Below, piece by piece: positions 8,007 through 16,196 of a stretch of 64,000 nucleotides of DNA. Position numbers and translations under genes: made by a program. Each line of letters opens with the position of its first letter. The stretch's first letter is position 1. Source of the stretch: Mannheimia haemolytica (GTDB lineage: Bacteria; Pseudomonadota; Gammaproteobacteria; Enterobacterales; Pasteurellaceae); assembly GCA_900638155.1 (NCBI GenBank), contig LR134495.1, positions 248,001 through 312,000 of the forward strand, in the 5' to 3' direction. The notes below the pieces were generated by a model. It searched no databases, was not told where the DNA came from, and saw nothing but the letters and a program-made list of their open reading frames with translations.

Positions 8007-9179
8007 ATGTTTGAAAATGAAATCGTAGTGGAAATTGACGGCTCACAGCATAAAAACTGGAAAAGTTATGATATTGACAGTGATTTTTTAATCCCTGCCG
8101 ATAGCTTTAATTTTGAGTTGGGGAAATCCAGCAACTTAGAGGTATTACCCAATTATTCGGGTAAAACGGCGGTAGTTAAAATTAATGGCGAAACGGTTTT
8201 AACCGGTATTGTGGATACCACACATCACGCTATTAGCAAAAGCGGGCGGGGCTTTAGCCTTAATGGACGTGATAAAGCCTCTATTTTGGTAGATTGCTCT
8301 GCTCCGATTACCAATGTGCAAGGGTTGTCGTTGCTTGATGCGGTTAAAAAAATTGTGAATCCACTCGGCATAAAAGAGGTGCAACTTAAAGCCGAGAAAA
8401 ACCCGACTTTAAGCAAGGTGGATATTGATGTGGGCGAATCAGCGTGGGAGGCGATTATGCGGTGTGCCAACTCCGCCGGTTTGCATTGTTGGTTTGACCC
8501 TAAAGGCGTGTTGATTGTGGGCGGTGCAGATTATGCTCAACCGCCTGTTGCCACGCTGTATTGTGTTAAAGAGTCAGGCGATACCCGCAAAAATAACTTT
8601 GTGGACGCCACGCTTTCTTATGATGTATCGCAAAGTTATTCAGAGGTGACTTTTTTAGCTCAAAAGCACGGTAAAGACTCAGATAATGCCAAGCACGATT
8701 TTAAGTGGGTTTACAAAAATGAGGAGATGGAGCTTTATAAGCCGAAAACCATTGTGCTGGGCGATGTGGAGAACCTTGAAGCCTTGATGAAACAGGCGAA
8801 AAAGCAGGTGTCAGATTGGCAGTTGGAGTCGTTTAGCCTCACAATTATTGTACCCGACCATAAAACCCAAGACGGCACACTGTGGCAAGCAGGGCAACGT
8901 GTTCACGTTGTGTGCGAGGAGTATGATTTAGACGGTATTTTCTTTCTAATGGGGCGGCGTTTTAGGCTTTCTCGCACGGGAGGCACAACTACCGAGCTAC
9001 GGTTAAAACTAGATGGTGTGTGGACACCGGACGCTTATCAAGCCAAAGCCGAAGAGGCTCGCAAACGGAAAGGTAAGAAAGGCGATAAAGCCTCGAAAGC
9101 CAAAACGAAAAAAGGTAAAAAAGGACGTAAGAAAAAAGAGCCGGTGGAGTATGTAGGCTCTTGGGAGTTGGGGCAATAA
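8007..9179 (+). CDS. Baseplate hub protein (Mu gpP/gp44-like)
   Basis: A 390-residue protein corresponding to Mu P (gp44), the hub related to T4 gp27. The N-terminal domain begins EIDGSQHKNWKSYDI, with the FNFELG and TGIVDTTHH segments expected of the hub fold. The C-terminal 40 residues are extremely lysine-rich with KKGKK-type repeats, a low-complexity tail that looks like an extension. The preceding stop and its start are separated by only 3 bases, and its stop region overlaps the upstream part of the spike gene frame. Confidence 0.82.
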   Translation: MFENEIVVEIDGSQHKNWKSYDIDSDFLIPADSFNFELGKSSNLEVLPNYSGKTAVVKINGETVLTGIVDTTHHAISKSGRGFSLNGRDKASILVDCSAPITNVQGLSLLDAVKKIVNPLGIKEVQLKAEKNPTLSKVDIDVGESAWEAIMRCANSAGLHCWFDPKGVLIVGGADYAQPPVATLYCVKESGDTRKNNFVDATLSYDVSQSYSEVTFLAQKHGKDSDNAKHDFKWVYKNEEMELYKPKTIVLGDVENLEALMKQAKKQVSDWQLESFSLTIIVPDHKTQDGTLWQAGQRVHVVCEEYDLDGIFFLMGRRFRLSRTGGTTTELRLKLDGVWTPDAYQAKAEEARKRKGKKGDKASKAKTKKGKKGRKKKEPVEYVGSWELGQ

Positions 9180-9181
9180 GT

Positions 9182-9835
9182 ATGATGCGAAAACTGGCAA
9201 AACAGACAAAAGAGGTGGCAAAAGGTGTGCAAGATAGCGTGCGTGCTGCTTTTAGGGGGGTATTAAATTTAGTTAAAAGTGGGAGCGATATTCAGCAGGT
9301 ACAAGTTTCCGGTTTGGCTGATGAGACTATCCAAGACTTAGAGTTAATGCAGCACTTTGGCTTTACCTCTGTGCCACCTGCCGGCACACAAGCGGTAGTG
9401 ATTCCGTTAGGCGGTAAAACTACGCACGGCATTATTGTGGCAACTGAAAATGGCTCATTTCGGGTTAAAAATCTAAAAAATGGCGAGACTGCCATTTATG
9501 ATTCGAGCGGCTCAACCATTATTTTAAAAAATGGACGAGTAATTGATATTGAGTGCGATAGCTTTAACGTTAAGTGCAAGCAGTATAGTGTAACAGCAAG
9601 CAGTGGAGCGAATTTTAAAACCCCAAAACTAGAGACCGACCAGCAGTTTGTTTCGCAAGGACAAATTAGTGGCAATGGTGGTATGGCTGTGCAAGGTGGA
9701 AAAGGAGCAAGCTTTAGTGGTGACGTAAACCAAACTAACGGTAGCTTTAAAACGGGTGGAGATGTAACTGCCGGTACAGTATCCCTTAAAAACCATACTC
9801 ATCAAGGTGATGGACGAGGCAGACCCAATGCTTAA
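9182..9835 (+). CDS. Baseplate spike protein (Mu gp45 / gpV-like)
   Basis: I chose ATG 9182 (or 9185) rather than the in-frame TTG at 9161, which lies inside the previous gene. The 217-residue product has an OB-fold-like N-terminal domain (VPPAGTQAVVIPLGGKTTHG), a beta-helical Gly/Ser-rich middle (GQISGNGGMAVQGGKG), and ends with NHTHQGDG, the His-x-His tip motif that binds a metal ion in membrane-piercing spikes of Mu and P2 phages. It forms the trimeric cell-puncturing device at the tail tip. Confidence 0.85.
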   Translation: MMRKLAKQTKEVAKGVQDSVRAAFRGVLNLVKSGSDIQQVQVSGLADETIQDLELMQHFGFTSVPPAGTQAVVIPLGGKTTHGIIVATENGSFRVKNLKNGETAIYDSSGSTIILKNGRVIDIECDSFNVKCKQYSVTASSGANFKTPKLETDQQFVSQGQISGNGGMAVQGGKGASFSGDVNQTNGSFKTGGDVTAGTVSLKNHTHQGDGRGRPNA

Positions 9836-9838
9836 TTT

Positions 9839-9883
9839 CAAGCGGTTATTTTTTGCAAAATTTTTGCAGAATCTAACCGCTTG
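9839..9883. repeat. Inverted pair of uptake-signal cores inside the prophage
   Basis: CAAGCGGTTA at 9839-9848 and TAACCGCTTG at 9874-9883 form a perfect 10-bp inverted repeat separated by a T/A-rich loop containing TTTTTTGCAAAA. These are Pasteurellaceae (Apl-type) uptake signal cores. They interrupt the otherwise gapless late operon between the spike and gp46 genes, in the only gap over 100 bp there. Confidence 0.6.
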
Positions 9884-9940
9884 TTGTTTGTGGAAGTCTC
9901 TCCCCGTTACTCCTATCTTTAACTGCTCTACCATAGCAAT

Positions 9941-10291
9941 ATGGACAGAGAAATCAGCCCGCTCACTCGGGACTATACAAGTGAAAAAATAGATACACTG
10001 CAAAATGCTGTGTATATCCGATTAACAACCCCTAAAGGCTCGTGGTGGGCAGATGGGCGTGTAGGTTCTTTGCTCCATCTTATTCAGCGTGAGAAAGATT
10101 TAAGCCGTGTGGGGCTATTAGCTCAACAGTACGCCGAAGAAGCATTGCAGCCGATTATTGATGACGGACGGGCGAAAAGTATTGTGGTCACACACGAGCA
10201 GCCGAAAGATGGCTCGTTAAATCTTAATATCCAAGTCACGGATAATCGTGGCAAAACCTATCAATTTAAACATAGCGTAAAAGTGATTTAA
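9941..10291 (+). CDS. Baseplate wedge protein (Mu gp46-like)
   Basis: A 116-residue protein of the GP46 family: MDREISPLTRDY at the N-terminus, TTPKGSWWADGRVGS near residues 30-44, then YAEEALQPIIDDGRAK. This matches the gp25/GpW-like wedge subunit in length and position before gp47. It contributes to the baseplate ring around the hub. The start lies 105 bases after the spike gene, past an inverted uptake-signal pair; no strong Shine-Dalgarno is obvious. Confidence 0.82.
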   Translation: MDREISPLTRDYTSEKIDTLQNAVYIRLTTPKGSWWADGRVGSLLHLIQREKDLSRVGLLAQQYAEEALQPIIDDGRAKSIVVTHEQPKDGSLNLNIQVTDNRGKTYQFKHSVKVI

Positions 10292-10293
10292 AA

Positions 10294-11355
10294 ATGTTTA
10301 TTACCCCGACTTTAGATGAGATTAGAGACAATATCTTGCGAGATGTTGTCTCACTTGAGCCTACCGCCGATATTGCGGTGGACTCAGATTATTACGCTCG
10401 TGCCAGTAGCTTAGCTGCGGTGGCTGAGGGCGTTTACGCTCATCAAAAATGGGCAATTAAGCAATTTTTCCCGGATACCGCAGACAGCGAGTATCTGGAA
10501 AAACACGCAGGGTTGCGAGGGATTAAACGCCGTAATGCAACCTATGCGAGTGGCTTGGGGCTTGAGGTGTTTGGTAATGCAGGCTCCCATATTGAGGTGG
10601 GCAAACAAGTTGTGACAGCTGATGGGCGTTTTTATGAGGTGATTGAGGCTGGGACGATTCGTGATTCGTCCGTTGTTTTAAGAGTCCGGTCGCTTAGTAT
10701 GGGGGCAAATCAAAATATTATTGCCTCTACACCGGCTAATTTTACCGCAGCACCGGTAGGCGTAAAAACTGCCTGTATATTGCGTGAAATTGTCGGCGGT
10801 ACTGATGCGGAGAGTGATAGCTCTCTACTTGAGCGTTTGCTTAATCGTATTCGCAGACCACCTGCCGGAGGCAATCGCTACGACTACAAAGAGTGGGCTT
10901 TAGACGTTGACGGTGTTGAGGCTGCTTTTGTTTACCCACTCCGCCGTGGTTTAGGCACAGTTGATATTGTGATTACCAGTAATAATGATTTACCGAGTGA
11001 TGAGACAGTCAATAAGGTGCAAGCCTATATTGATGAAGTCCGCCCTGTTACCGCCAAAGAGGCAAAAGTCATTAAGCCAACCGCCAGACGGATTAATTTT
11101 AACATCCAAGTTAAGCTAAGTGGCGTGAGTTTAAGTGCGATAACGGCAGAAATTAAAACCGCTCTAGGGGATTATTTTAACCAATTAGCCCCGGCTGATA
11201 GTGTGATTGTCTCCCAATGTGAGGCGATTGTGAGTGATTTGATTGGAGTGGTTGACCGCAAAATCACCTCGCCTCTTACTAATTTACAAGCAGATTTATC
11301 GCAAAATGTAGAATGGTTTAGGCTTGGTACGGTAAGTGTTGAGGAGATGAGATAA
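10294..11355 (+). CDS. Baseplate protein J-like (Mu gp47)
   Basis: A 353-residue baseplate wedge protein of the gpJ family. Signatures are ADSEYLEKHAGLRGIKR near residue 65, the Asp/Gly-rich GGTDAESDSSLLERLL segment and RRPPAGGNRYDYKEWAL near 190, which is highly conserved in J-like proteins. It bridges the wedge and tail fibres. It starts 2 bases after the gp46 stop, and its end overlaps the gp48 start (ATAATG). Confidence 0.87.
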   Translation: MFITPTLDEIRDNILRDVVSLEPTADIAVDSDYYARASSLAAVAEGVYAHQKWAIKQFFPDTADSEYLEKHAGLRGIKRRNATYASGLGLEVFGNAGSHIEVGKQVVTADGRFYEVIEAGTIRDSSVVLRVRSLSMGANQNIIASTPANFTAAPVGVKTACILREIVGGTDAESDSSLLERLLNRIRRPPAGGNRYDYKEWALDVDGVEAAFVYPLRRGLGTVDIVITSNNDLPSDETVNKVQAYIDEVRPVTAKEAKVIKPTARRINFNIQVKLSGVSLSAITAEIKTALGDYFNQLAPADSVIVSQCEAIVSDLIGVVDRKITSPLTNLQADLSQNVEWFRLGTVSVEEMR

Positions 11356-11939
11356 TGCCGGAGTTATATCACGCCGAGATTTTAAAAAAGCTCTATCCTC
11401 CGGTCTCTTATGATATTAACGGCGAGCAATTTATCGTGCAATGCGAGGTAGATGGTCGCTGTTTTGACCGTTTGCAGGCTAGTGCCGAGCAAATGTTAGC
11501 AGCAATTGAGCCTTCCACTTCTCGCACAATGTTAGCCGATTGGGAGCGTGTATGTGGGATTGCAACCGATTTAAGCAAATCCTATAGCGACAGAGTTAAG
11601 CGAGTAATTATCCAGCTTAATGCCGTGGGTGGCTTGTCTATCCCTTATTTTATCCAACTTGCCGAGTCTATTGGTTACAAAATTGAGATTAAGGAGTTCT
11701 CTCATTTAGCCAATGATTTACCCAACGCCGGTGATATACCGATTCAAAATTCTCCTCCGGAGGTGTTGGGCTATATGTGGCGAGTCGATGTTAAAAATGC
11801 TGATGACAATATCACCCGATTTCGTGCCGGGCAATCTATGGCAGGTGATCGCTTAACTGATTTTGGCGACCGGATTTTGGAGGAGTTTTTTAAGGATTTA
11901 AAACCGGCTCATACCTATTGTTATTTTGCCTATAAATAA
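11355..11939 (+). CDS. Baseplate/tail protein gp48-like (DUF2313, YmfQ family)
   Basis: A 194-residue protein of the YmfQ/DUF2313 family (Mu gp48): the N-terminal helix contains EILKKLYPPVSYD, the middle LADWERVCGI, and the C-terminus LKPAHTYCYFAYK, the typical end of the family. It corresponds functionally to P2 gpI at the fibre-attachment side of the baseplate. Start overlaps the previous stop; the tail fibre gene begins 15 bases after its stop. Confidence 0.8.
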   Translation: MPELYHAEILKKLYPPVSYDINGEQFIVQCEVDGRCFDRLQASAEQMLAAIEPSTSRTMLADWERVCGIATDLSKSYSDRVKRVIIQLNAVGGLSIPYFIQLAESIGYKIEIKEFSHLANDLPNAGDIPIQNSPPEVLGYMWRVDVKNADDNITRFRAGQSMAGDRLTDFGDRILEEFFKDLKPAHTYCYFAYK

Positions 11940-11954
11940 TACCGAGACCAAAAA

Positions 11955-13586
11955 ATGAAAAATAAATTAGCTAATATTAACTCAAATAACGGCCGTTTTA
12001 TTGATGGCAACCCTAACACCGGCACGCTTGGCACAATTGTAACAGCAGAGTGGCTCAATGGCGTGCAAGACCGTATGCAAGATGTATATGAGGAGCTACG
12101 CAATGTATTACTGCTTGGCAATTTGCAACCAGATGGGCAACGACAAAACCAAGTTGCAGAAGCAATTAAGGCATATTGCAATAATATTAATCTTAAGGTG
12201 CAGTCTAATACTCGTAATTTTGACAACTACATCCCCAACAGCAAAAAATCAAATGCGGTAAACAGCAATAGTGCGGATACGGTGGCAACGAGTTATGCGG
12301 TTAAGGCTGCCTATGACTTAGCCGATGCCGCTTATAAAGTTGACACTAATAACCAAAATCAAAACCTCAACAATCTGCTTGGGCAAAATACTGTATTTGG
12401 TACATCGGGTCGGGCAGCCGGTACAACTGGTTTGAGTGGTATTTATAGCTACGGTGTAGGTTTAGCGATGAGTGCTGCCGGCGCTAGAGCCATGCTCTAT
12501 ATCCCTCACTCTCACGCCGGCAGTAATAATGGCGTTTGGGTGCAGGCAAGTTTTGCTGGCAATAACTCGGCAGCGCAATGGAGGCGTATTGATGGTGCGG
12601 ATTTTGCTGATATACGTGGTAATCCATTTACGGTAGCTGGATACAAAATAAGTAGCACAACAGGATATATCAGTGTGCAAGCCTCAAATGCCGGATATGC
12701 CGGACTTGAGGTTGAGCGTAGCGGTACAAGTGGTAATTGGCAATCACGATTTGAGGCTCTACCGGACCGCCGGTGGAAATTTTGGACTAACTCTGACAGC
12801 CGAGGGTTTGAGCAATATTTGCCGGCAAAAAGTGGCACTATTGCATTAATGGATGATGTCAACGGTCGTGTGAGCAAATCCGGTGACACGATGACAGGCA
12901 CATTATCCGTTAAAAACGGCGAATATTCGGCATTACATACCTACAACACTGCCAACTGGTTAGTCAAATGGGAGTCAGCACCGCAATCGGCAGCTCACTT
13001 TGCAGCGATTGTGCAAGCTAACAATAACGGTGCTGTAGTTAATCGGGTATTAATGCCTAAAAAAAGCGGCATAGTATTACTAGATAGCGATGGTAGTATT
13101 CTTGGTGATGCTAATACCTACGTTAAGCGAGATGTAGCAGGCGACATATTTGCCCGATTGCTAAGAAGTACATACCAAAACGAAAGCCGTATGGTTGGGG
13201 CGATCGCTTTCAGAGTTAATAATGGCACTGACAACTTCACACGATATTGTGATAGCCCGGCTGCGGTGCGTAATTGGTTGGGGGTTAATGTACAAAATAT
13301 TGTGGTCTTACAAGGCGTCATTAATCACGGTGGCACATTACCTTTACCATCAGGATTTAATGAGTCTCAATGTAAATTTATCATCTCTACCAACAACTCT
13401 AACCCAAATGGTGCAACCTGGGATTGGAACGAATCTTTTAAAGGCAAACATTACCGAAATATCTGCGAGCTCAATGGTAGAGTTGTAACCTGTCAGACAG
13501 TTGTTAATGACGGTATTTCAGGCAACGGAGCAATACACACCATTATTAATGGTAAAGCAAATTATATGGTAATTGGAGTTAAATAA
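11955..13586 (+). CDS. Tail fibre protein (Mu gpS position)
   Basis: The 543-residue protein has a conserved virion-binding N-terminus (NNGRFIDGNPNTG, then VTAEWLNGVQDRMQDVYEEL) found in fibres of Mu-like phages of Haemophilus-type hosts. The middle contains SKSGDTMTGTLSVKNG, a common tail-fibre repeat, and the C-terminal part is Gly/Asn-rich and presumably receptor-binding. No second inverted fibre copy and no invertase gene were seen, so host range switching as in Mu (gin/G segment) is not apparent. Confidence 0.8.
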   Translation: MKNKLANINSNNGRFIDGNPNTGTLGTIVTAEWLNGVQDRMQDVYEELRNVLLLGNLQPDGQRQNQVAEAIKAYCNNINLKVQSNTRNFDNYIPNSKKSNAVNSNSADTVATSYAVKAAYDLADAAYKVDTNNQNQNLNNLLGQNTVFGTSGRAAGTTGLSGIYSYGVGLAMSAAGARAMLYIPHSHAGSNNGVWVQASFAGNNSAAQWRRIDGADFADIRGNPFTVAGYKISSTTGYISVQASNAGYAGLEVERSGTSGNWQSRFEALPDRRWKFWTNSDSRGFEQYLPAKSGTIALMDDVNGRVSKSGDTMTGTLSVKNGEYSALHTYNTANWLVKWESAPQSAAHFAAIVQANNNGAVVNRVLMPKKSGIVLLDSDGSILGDANTYVKRDVAGDIFARLLRSTYQNESRMVGAIAFRVNNGTDNFTRYCDSPAAVRNWLGVNVQNIVVLQGVINHGGTLPLPSGFNESQCKFIISTNNSNPNGATWDWNESFKGKHYRNICELNGRVVTCQTVVNDGISGNGAIHTIINGKANYMVIGVK

Positions 13587-13587
13587 T

Positions 13588-14196
13588 ATGTATTACATTT
13601 TTGATAAAAGTGGCAATTTTATAGCCAATTCGGATTTTGAACCAAACCTTGAAGACCTCGCCGAACGAGGTGAACAAGCGGTCGAAAATGCCGAGATTCT
13701 TACAAATCCGATACTGATTAACGGCAAAATTATTGATAAGGGCATCGCTCCAAGCCATTATCACGTATGGAGCGGCAAAAATTGGGTCTTACCGAAAGCC
13801 CAACAACAAGCGGTCATATCAGCCGAAAAATCTGCAAAACTGGAAGAAATTAACCGCAAGGCACAGGACTTTATCAATGATTTAGCCAAATATAACGAAA
13901 CACCCTCATTTGAGCGTGACACTTGGCTAGAGCAAGCCAAAGAGGCAAAAGCGTGGGTGGCAGACCCAACTACCCAAACCCCAACCCTTGCGTTAATTGC
14001 TCAAATGCGAGGTGTGCCGATTGATACATTACGCCAAAAAGCCTACGAAAAAGCGATGGCGTATCAAACGGTGGCAGCGATTGTGGCAGGGCAAAGACAA
14101 GCATACGAAGACCGCCTTAATGCGGCGGAGAATTTAGAGCAAATACAGGCGATTAAGCCGGTGTATCAGTTACCGCAAGGAGGTCAAAATGAATAA
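13588..14196 (+). CDS. Tail fibre assembly protein
   Basis: I chose ATG 13588 with GGAG at 13575-13578 as RBS; an upstream in-frame TTG would overlap the fibre gene. The 202-residue product begins MYYIFDKSGNFIA and contains HYHVWSGKNWVLP near residue 55, followed by a helical Gln/Ala/Glu-rich part with the TWLEQAKEAKAWVADP region seen in fibre-assembly/DUF4376-type chaperones. Adjacent position to the fibre gene supports a folding or attachment role. Confidence 0.72.
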   Translation: MYYIFDKSGNFIANSDFEPNLEDLAERGEQAVENAEILTNPILINGKIIDKGIAPSHYHVWSGKNWVLPKAQQQAVISAEKSAKLEEINRKAQDFINDLAKYNETPSFERDTWLEQAKEAKAWVADPTTQTPTLALIAQMRGVPIDTLRQKAYEKAMAYQTVAAIVAGQRQAYEDRLNAAENLEQIQAIKPVYQLPQGGQNE

Positions 14197-14653
14197 AGTT
14201 TATCTAGCCCTCTACAGAGGCTCAGGCGGTAATTTGTACGACCGCTTTACCGACTGGCTGATTCGCAAAGTCACTAAAGGCAAATATTCGCATTGCGAAA
14301 TAGTAGTACAAAAGAGCGAGATTAAAGACCACTATCACAGAGAGGTGTGGTATGAGTGCTACAGCTCCAGCCCTCGTGACGGTGGAGTAAGGCAAACTGT
14401 GATTAACCTTGATGATGGCAAATGGGATTTAATTGAGCTGCCAAACGTACACGAGCAACAAATTAAGGCCTATTTCGCCAGCACAAAAGGCAAACCTTAT
14501 GACTGGCGAGGCGTGTTTGGGATTGTGTTGGGGATTAAACAAAAACGGGATAAGTACTTTTGTTCGGAGTGGTGCTTTAATCTAATCAAAAATAGCGATG
14601 AGGGCTGGCGATTCAGTCCGAATCAGTTGGCTGCTATGCTCAAAGGAGGTTAG
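14189..14653 (+). CDS. Permuted papain-like / NlpC-P60 (YiiX-like) hydrolase
   Basis: A 154-residue protein with a circularly permuted catalytic order: His in GKYSHCEIVVQ near residue 35 and Cys in KYFCSEWCFN near residue 128, plus YDWRGVFG. This is the arrangement of YiiX/YaeF-type and LRAT-like thiol hydrolases. In this late phage position it could be a peptidoglycan or host-surface hydrolase linked to infection or lysis; that is inference. It overlaps the fibre-assembly gene by 8 bases. Confidence 0.62.
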   Translation: MNKVYLALYRGSGGNLYDRFTDWLIRKVTKGKYSHCEIVVQKSEIKDHYHREVWYECYSSSPRDGGVRQTVINLDDGKWDLIELPNVHEQQIKAYFASTKGKPYDWRGVFGIVLGIKQKRDKYFCSEWCFNLIKNSDEGWRFSPNQLAAMLKGG

Positions 14654-14667
14654 CACCAAAAGATAGC

Positions 14668-14758
14668 GATAAAGCAAGTGGTAGCAACACTTACTTTATC
14701 GGCTCAACGCAAATCCAGCTTGCATTGGACGGCTGCTATCACCTTGCAAGGCGATAGC
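14668..14758 (+). other. Two hairpins in the leader upstream of com
   Basis: GATAAAG + C + AAGTG pairs with CACTT + A + CTTTATC (14668-14700), and GCTATC-A-CCTTG pairs with CAAGG-C-GATAGC (14735-14758, inner 10-bp palindrome). Neither is followed by a T run, so they are not simple terminators. They may structure the com-methylase mRNA leader. Confidence 0.5.
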
Positions 14759-14787
14759 ATTATATCAATACACTGGATATAAACACA

Positions 14788-14904
14788 ATGCAACTAAAAG
14801 AATTAAGATGCCAATGCTGTAATAAATTATTGGCAAAAGCAAAAAACGTACAGAATTTAGAAATTAAGTGTGTACGCTGCAAATCAATTAATCAATTTAA
14901 TTAA
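14788..14904 (+). CDS. com: Com-like zinc-ribbon translational activator
   Basis: A 38-codon gene with four metal-binding cysteines in LRCQCCNKLL and IKCVRCKSIN, the CxxC-like pairs and spacing of the Mu Com zinc ribbon. In Mu, Com binds the mom transcript and frees its translation start. Here it lies 50 bases upstream of a DNA adenine methyltransferase gene, the same com-then-modification order. A weak RBS precedes the ATG; the leader contains two hairpins. The first knuckle reads CQCC rather than a plain CxxC. Confidence 0.78.
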   Translation: MQLKELRCQCCNKLLAKAKNVQNLEIKCVRCKSINQFN

Positions 14905-14953
14905 GTTGAGTGTCGGAGCGTCTTGAACGCCGGAACGCCATAGGAGAAAAACT

Positions 14954-15796
14954 ATGGCAAAACAAATTTTTAAACAAGCTCCGTTGCCGTTTATTGGTCA
15001 AAAGCGGATGTTTTTAACCCAATTCACGCAAATCTTATATGATAACATTGAGGGAGATGGCGAGGGGTGGACGATTATAGATGTGTTTGGAGGCAGCGGA
15101 TTACTTGCACATACTGCAAAACGTGAAAAGCCATTGGCACAAGTAATTTATAATGATTTTGACGGTTACGCCGAAAGGCTAAAACACATCAAAGAGATAA
15201 ATCAACTTCGCCAAGAAATATACCAAATTGTCGATGGAATTATACCAAAAAATAAGCGTATAAACAAAGAAATAAAGGCAGAAATTATTAATAAAATCAA
15301 TGAATTTGAAGGTTTTATTGACCTAAACTGCCTCAGTTCTTGGCTACTTTTTAGTGGTAATCAAGTCAGTAGTTTAGACGCACTTTTTCAGTTGGATTTT
15401 TGGCACTGTATTCGTCAATCAAACTATCCTGAGGCAGAGGGATATTTAAATGGTTTGGTGGTTATTCAGGAGAGTTTCCATACGCTTCTGCCTAAGTATC
15501 AGAATAAACCTAATGTTTTACTACTACTTGATCCACCTTATCTTTGCACAAGACAGGAGAGTTATAAGCAGGCAAATTACTTTGATTTAATTGATTTCTT
15601 GCGATTAATAGACCTTACCAAACCGCCTTATATCTTCTTTAGCTCAACCAAAAGCGAGTTTATTCGCTTTATTCACTATATGGTAGAGAGCAAAAAAGAA
15701 AACTGGCAAGCATTTGAGGGAGCGGAAAGGATAGTGGTTAATGCCTCGGCAAGTTATAACGGTAAATATGAGGATAATATGGTTTTTAAGTTCTAA
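14954..15796 (+). CDS. Phage DNA adenine methyltransferase (Hin1523/Hia5-like) in mom position
   Basis: The 280-residue protein has the motifs of D12-class N6-adenine methyltransferases: PFIGQKRMFL near residue 12, the AdoMet site DVFGGSGLLAHTA near 43, and the catalytic DPPY near residue 193. Mu-like prophages of Haemophilus carry related, sequence-non-specific adenine methyltransferases (Hin1523, Hia5) in place of mom, thought to protect phage DNA from restriction. It follows com, has GGAG 9 bases before ATG, and ends at a strong terminator, so it is the last gene before the phage right end. Confidence 0.82.
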   Translation: MAKQIFKQAPLPFIGQKRMFLTQFTQILYDNIEGDGEGWTIIDVFGGSGLLAHTAKREKPLAQVIYNDFDGYAERLKHIKEINQLRQEIYQIVDGIIPKNKRINKEIKAEIINKINEFEGFIDLNCLSSWLLFSGNQVSSLDALFQLDFWHCIRQSNYPEAEGYLNGLVVIQESFHTLLPKYQNKPNVLLLLDPPYLCTRQESYKQANYFDLIDFLRLIDLTKPPYIFFSSTKSEFIRFIHYMVESKKENWQAFEGAERIVVNASASYNGKYEDNMVFKF

Positions 15797-15804
15797 AAAT
15801 TTAA

Positions 15805-15833
15805 ACGCCCTTTAATGATGGTTTAAAGGGCGT
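15805..15833 (+). terminator. Terminator of the methyltransferase gene / phage late operon
   Basis: ACGCCCTTTAA pairs with TTAAAGGGCGT around a 7-base loop, followed by a T-rich stretch, 9 bases after the methyltransferase stop codon. Confidence 0.8.
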
Positions 15834-15855
15834 GAATTTTATTTTTTGCGATTTA

Positions 15856-15934
15856 TTTTGCATAGTTTTTAACTTTTATCTATGCAAAATTGAGTGTAAT
15901 TCTATGCAAAATAATTCGGCTGCTTATAGAAACA
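15856..15934. mobile_element. Candidate right end (attR) of the Mu-like prophage
   Basis: Three copies of the 10-mer CTATGCAAAA: inverted at 15856-15865 and direct at 15880-15889 and 15902-15911. The two direct copies are spaced exactly 22 bp, like the tandem R1/R2 transposase sites at the Mu right end. The most likely terminal dinucleotide is CA at 15933-15934 (TG...CA ends in Mu-like elements). The left end is outside the window, so the 5-bp target duplication cannot be checked. Confidence 0.5.
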
Positions 15935-15986
15935 CGAAGGTTTCTTTGATGGTGTGAAGAAATTCTTTGATAACTTAGGCAAATAA
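15933..15986 (+). pseudogene. 3' remnant of a host gene interrupted by the prophage
   Basis: From the predicted prophage end to a TAA at 15984-15986 there is an open stretch of 17 codons reading HEGFFDGVKKFFDNLGK, followed 9 bases later by a perfect intrinsic terminator. A coding-like peptide ending just before a terminator at a transposon end suggests the tail of a host gene whose main part lies beyond the left end of the prophage. I cannot identify the gene. Confidence 0.4.
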
Positions 15987-15995
15987 AATCATAAA

Positions 15996-16026
15996 AAGTA
16001 CATATTTCTTAGATATGTACTTTTTT
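15996..16026 (+). terminator. Intrinsic terminator of the interrupted host gene
   Basis: AAGTACATAT and ATATGTACTT form a perfect 10-bp stem with a 7-base loop followed by six T residues. Confidence 0.8.
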
Positions 16027-16149
16027 ATTATCTATTCTTTGTTGAAATCTACTTCTCGGCCGTTAGTTTTTACACCTACATTACTGCAAAAAATAGTGGA
16101 AAAATAACCGCTTATCATCTTTCTCAGAATACCTGACAATTAAAATCAA

Positions 16150-16173
16150 CTATTAAATATTAATATTTAATAG
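16150..16173. repeat. Perfect 24-bp palindrome upstream of katA
   Basis: CTATTAAATATT followed by its exact reverse complement AATATTTAATAG. It lies just upstream of, and shares its last ATAG with, the OxyR-like box. It could be part of an extended operator or a separate regulator site. Confidence 0.6.
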
Positions 16174-16195
16174 CCATAAATTATCAAATTGATAG
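16170..16195 (+). promoter_or_regulatory. OxyR-like operator of katA (three of four half-sites)
   Basis: ATAG at 16170, TTAT at 16181 and ATAG at 16192 follow the OxyR pattern ATAG-N7-CTAT-N7-ATAG-N7-CTAT with correct spacing; the fourth element is not conserved. The box ends one base before the -35 hexamer, the usual position for OxyR activation. Confidence 0.45.
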
Positions 16196-16196
16196 A

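Noticed and set aside
11955..14196. Mu-type invertible tail fibre segment
   Set aside because: No inverted fibre copy, no recombinase gene and no gix-like repeats seen on either side.
14668..14758. tRNA or terminator candidates in the com leader
   Set aside because: The two hairpins do not fold into a cloverleaf and lack T runs.
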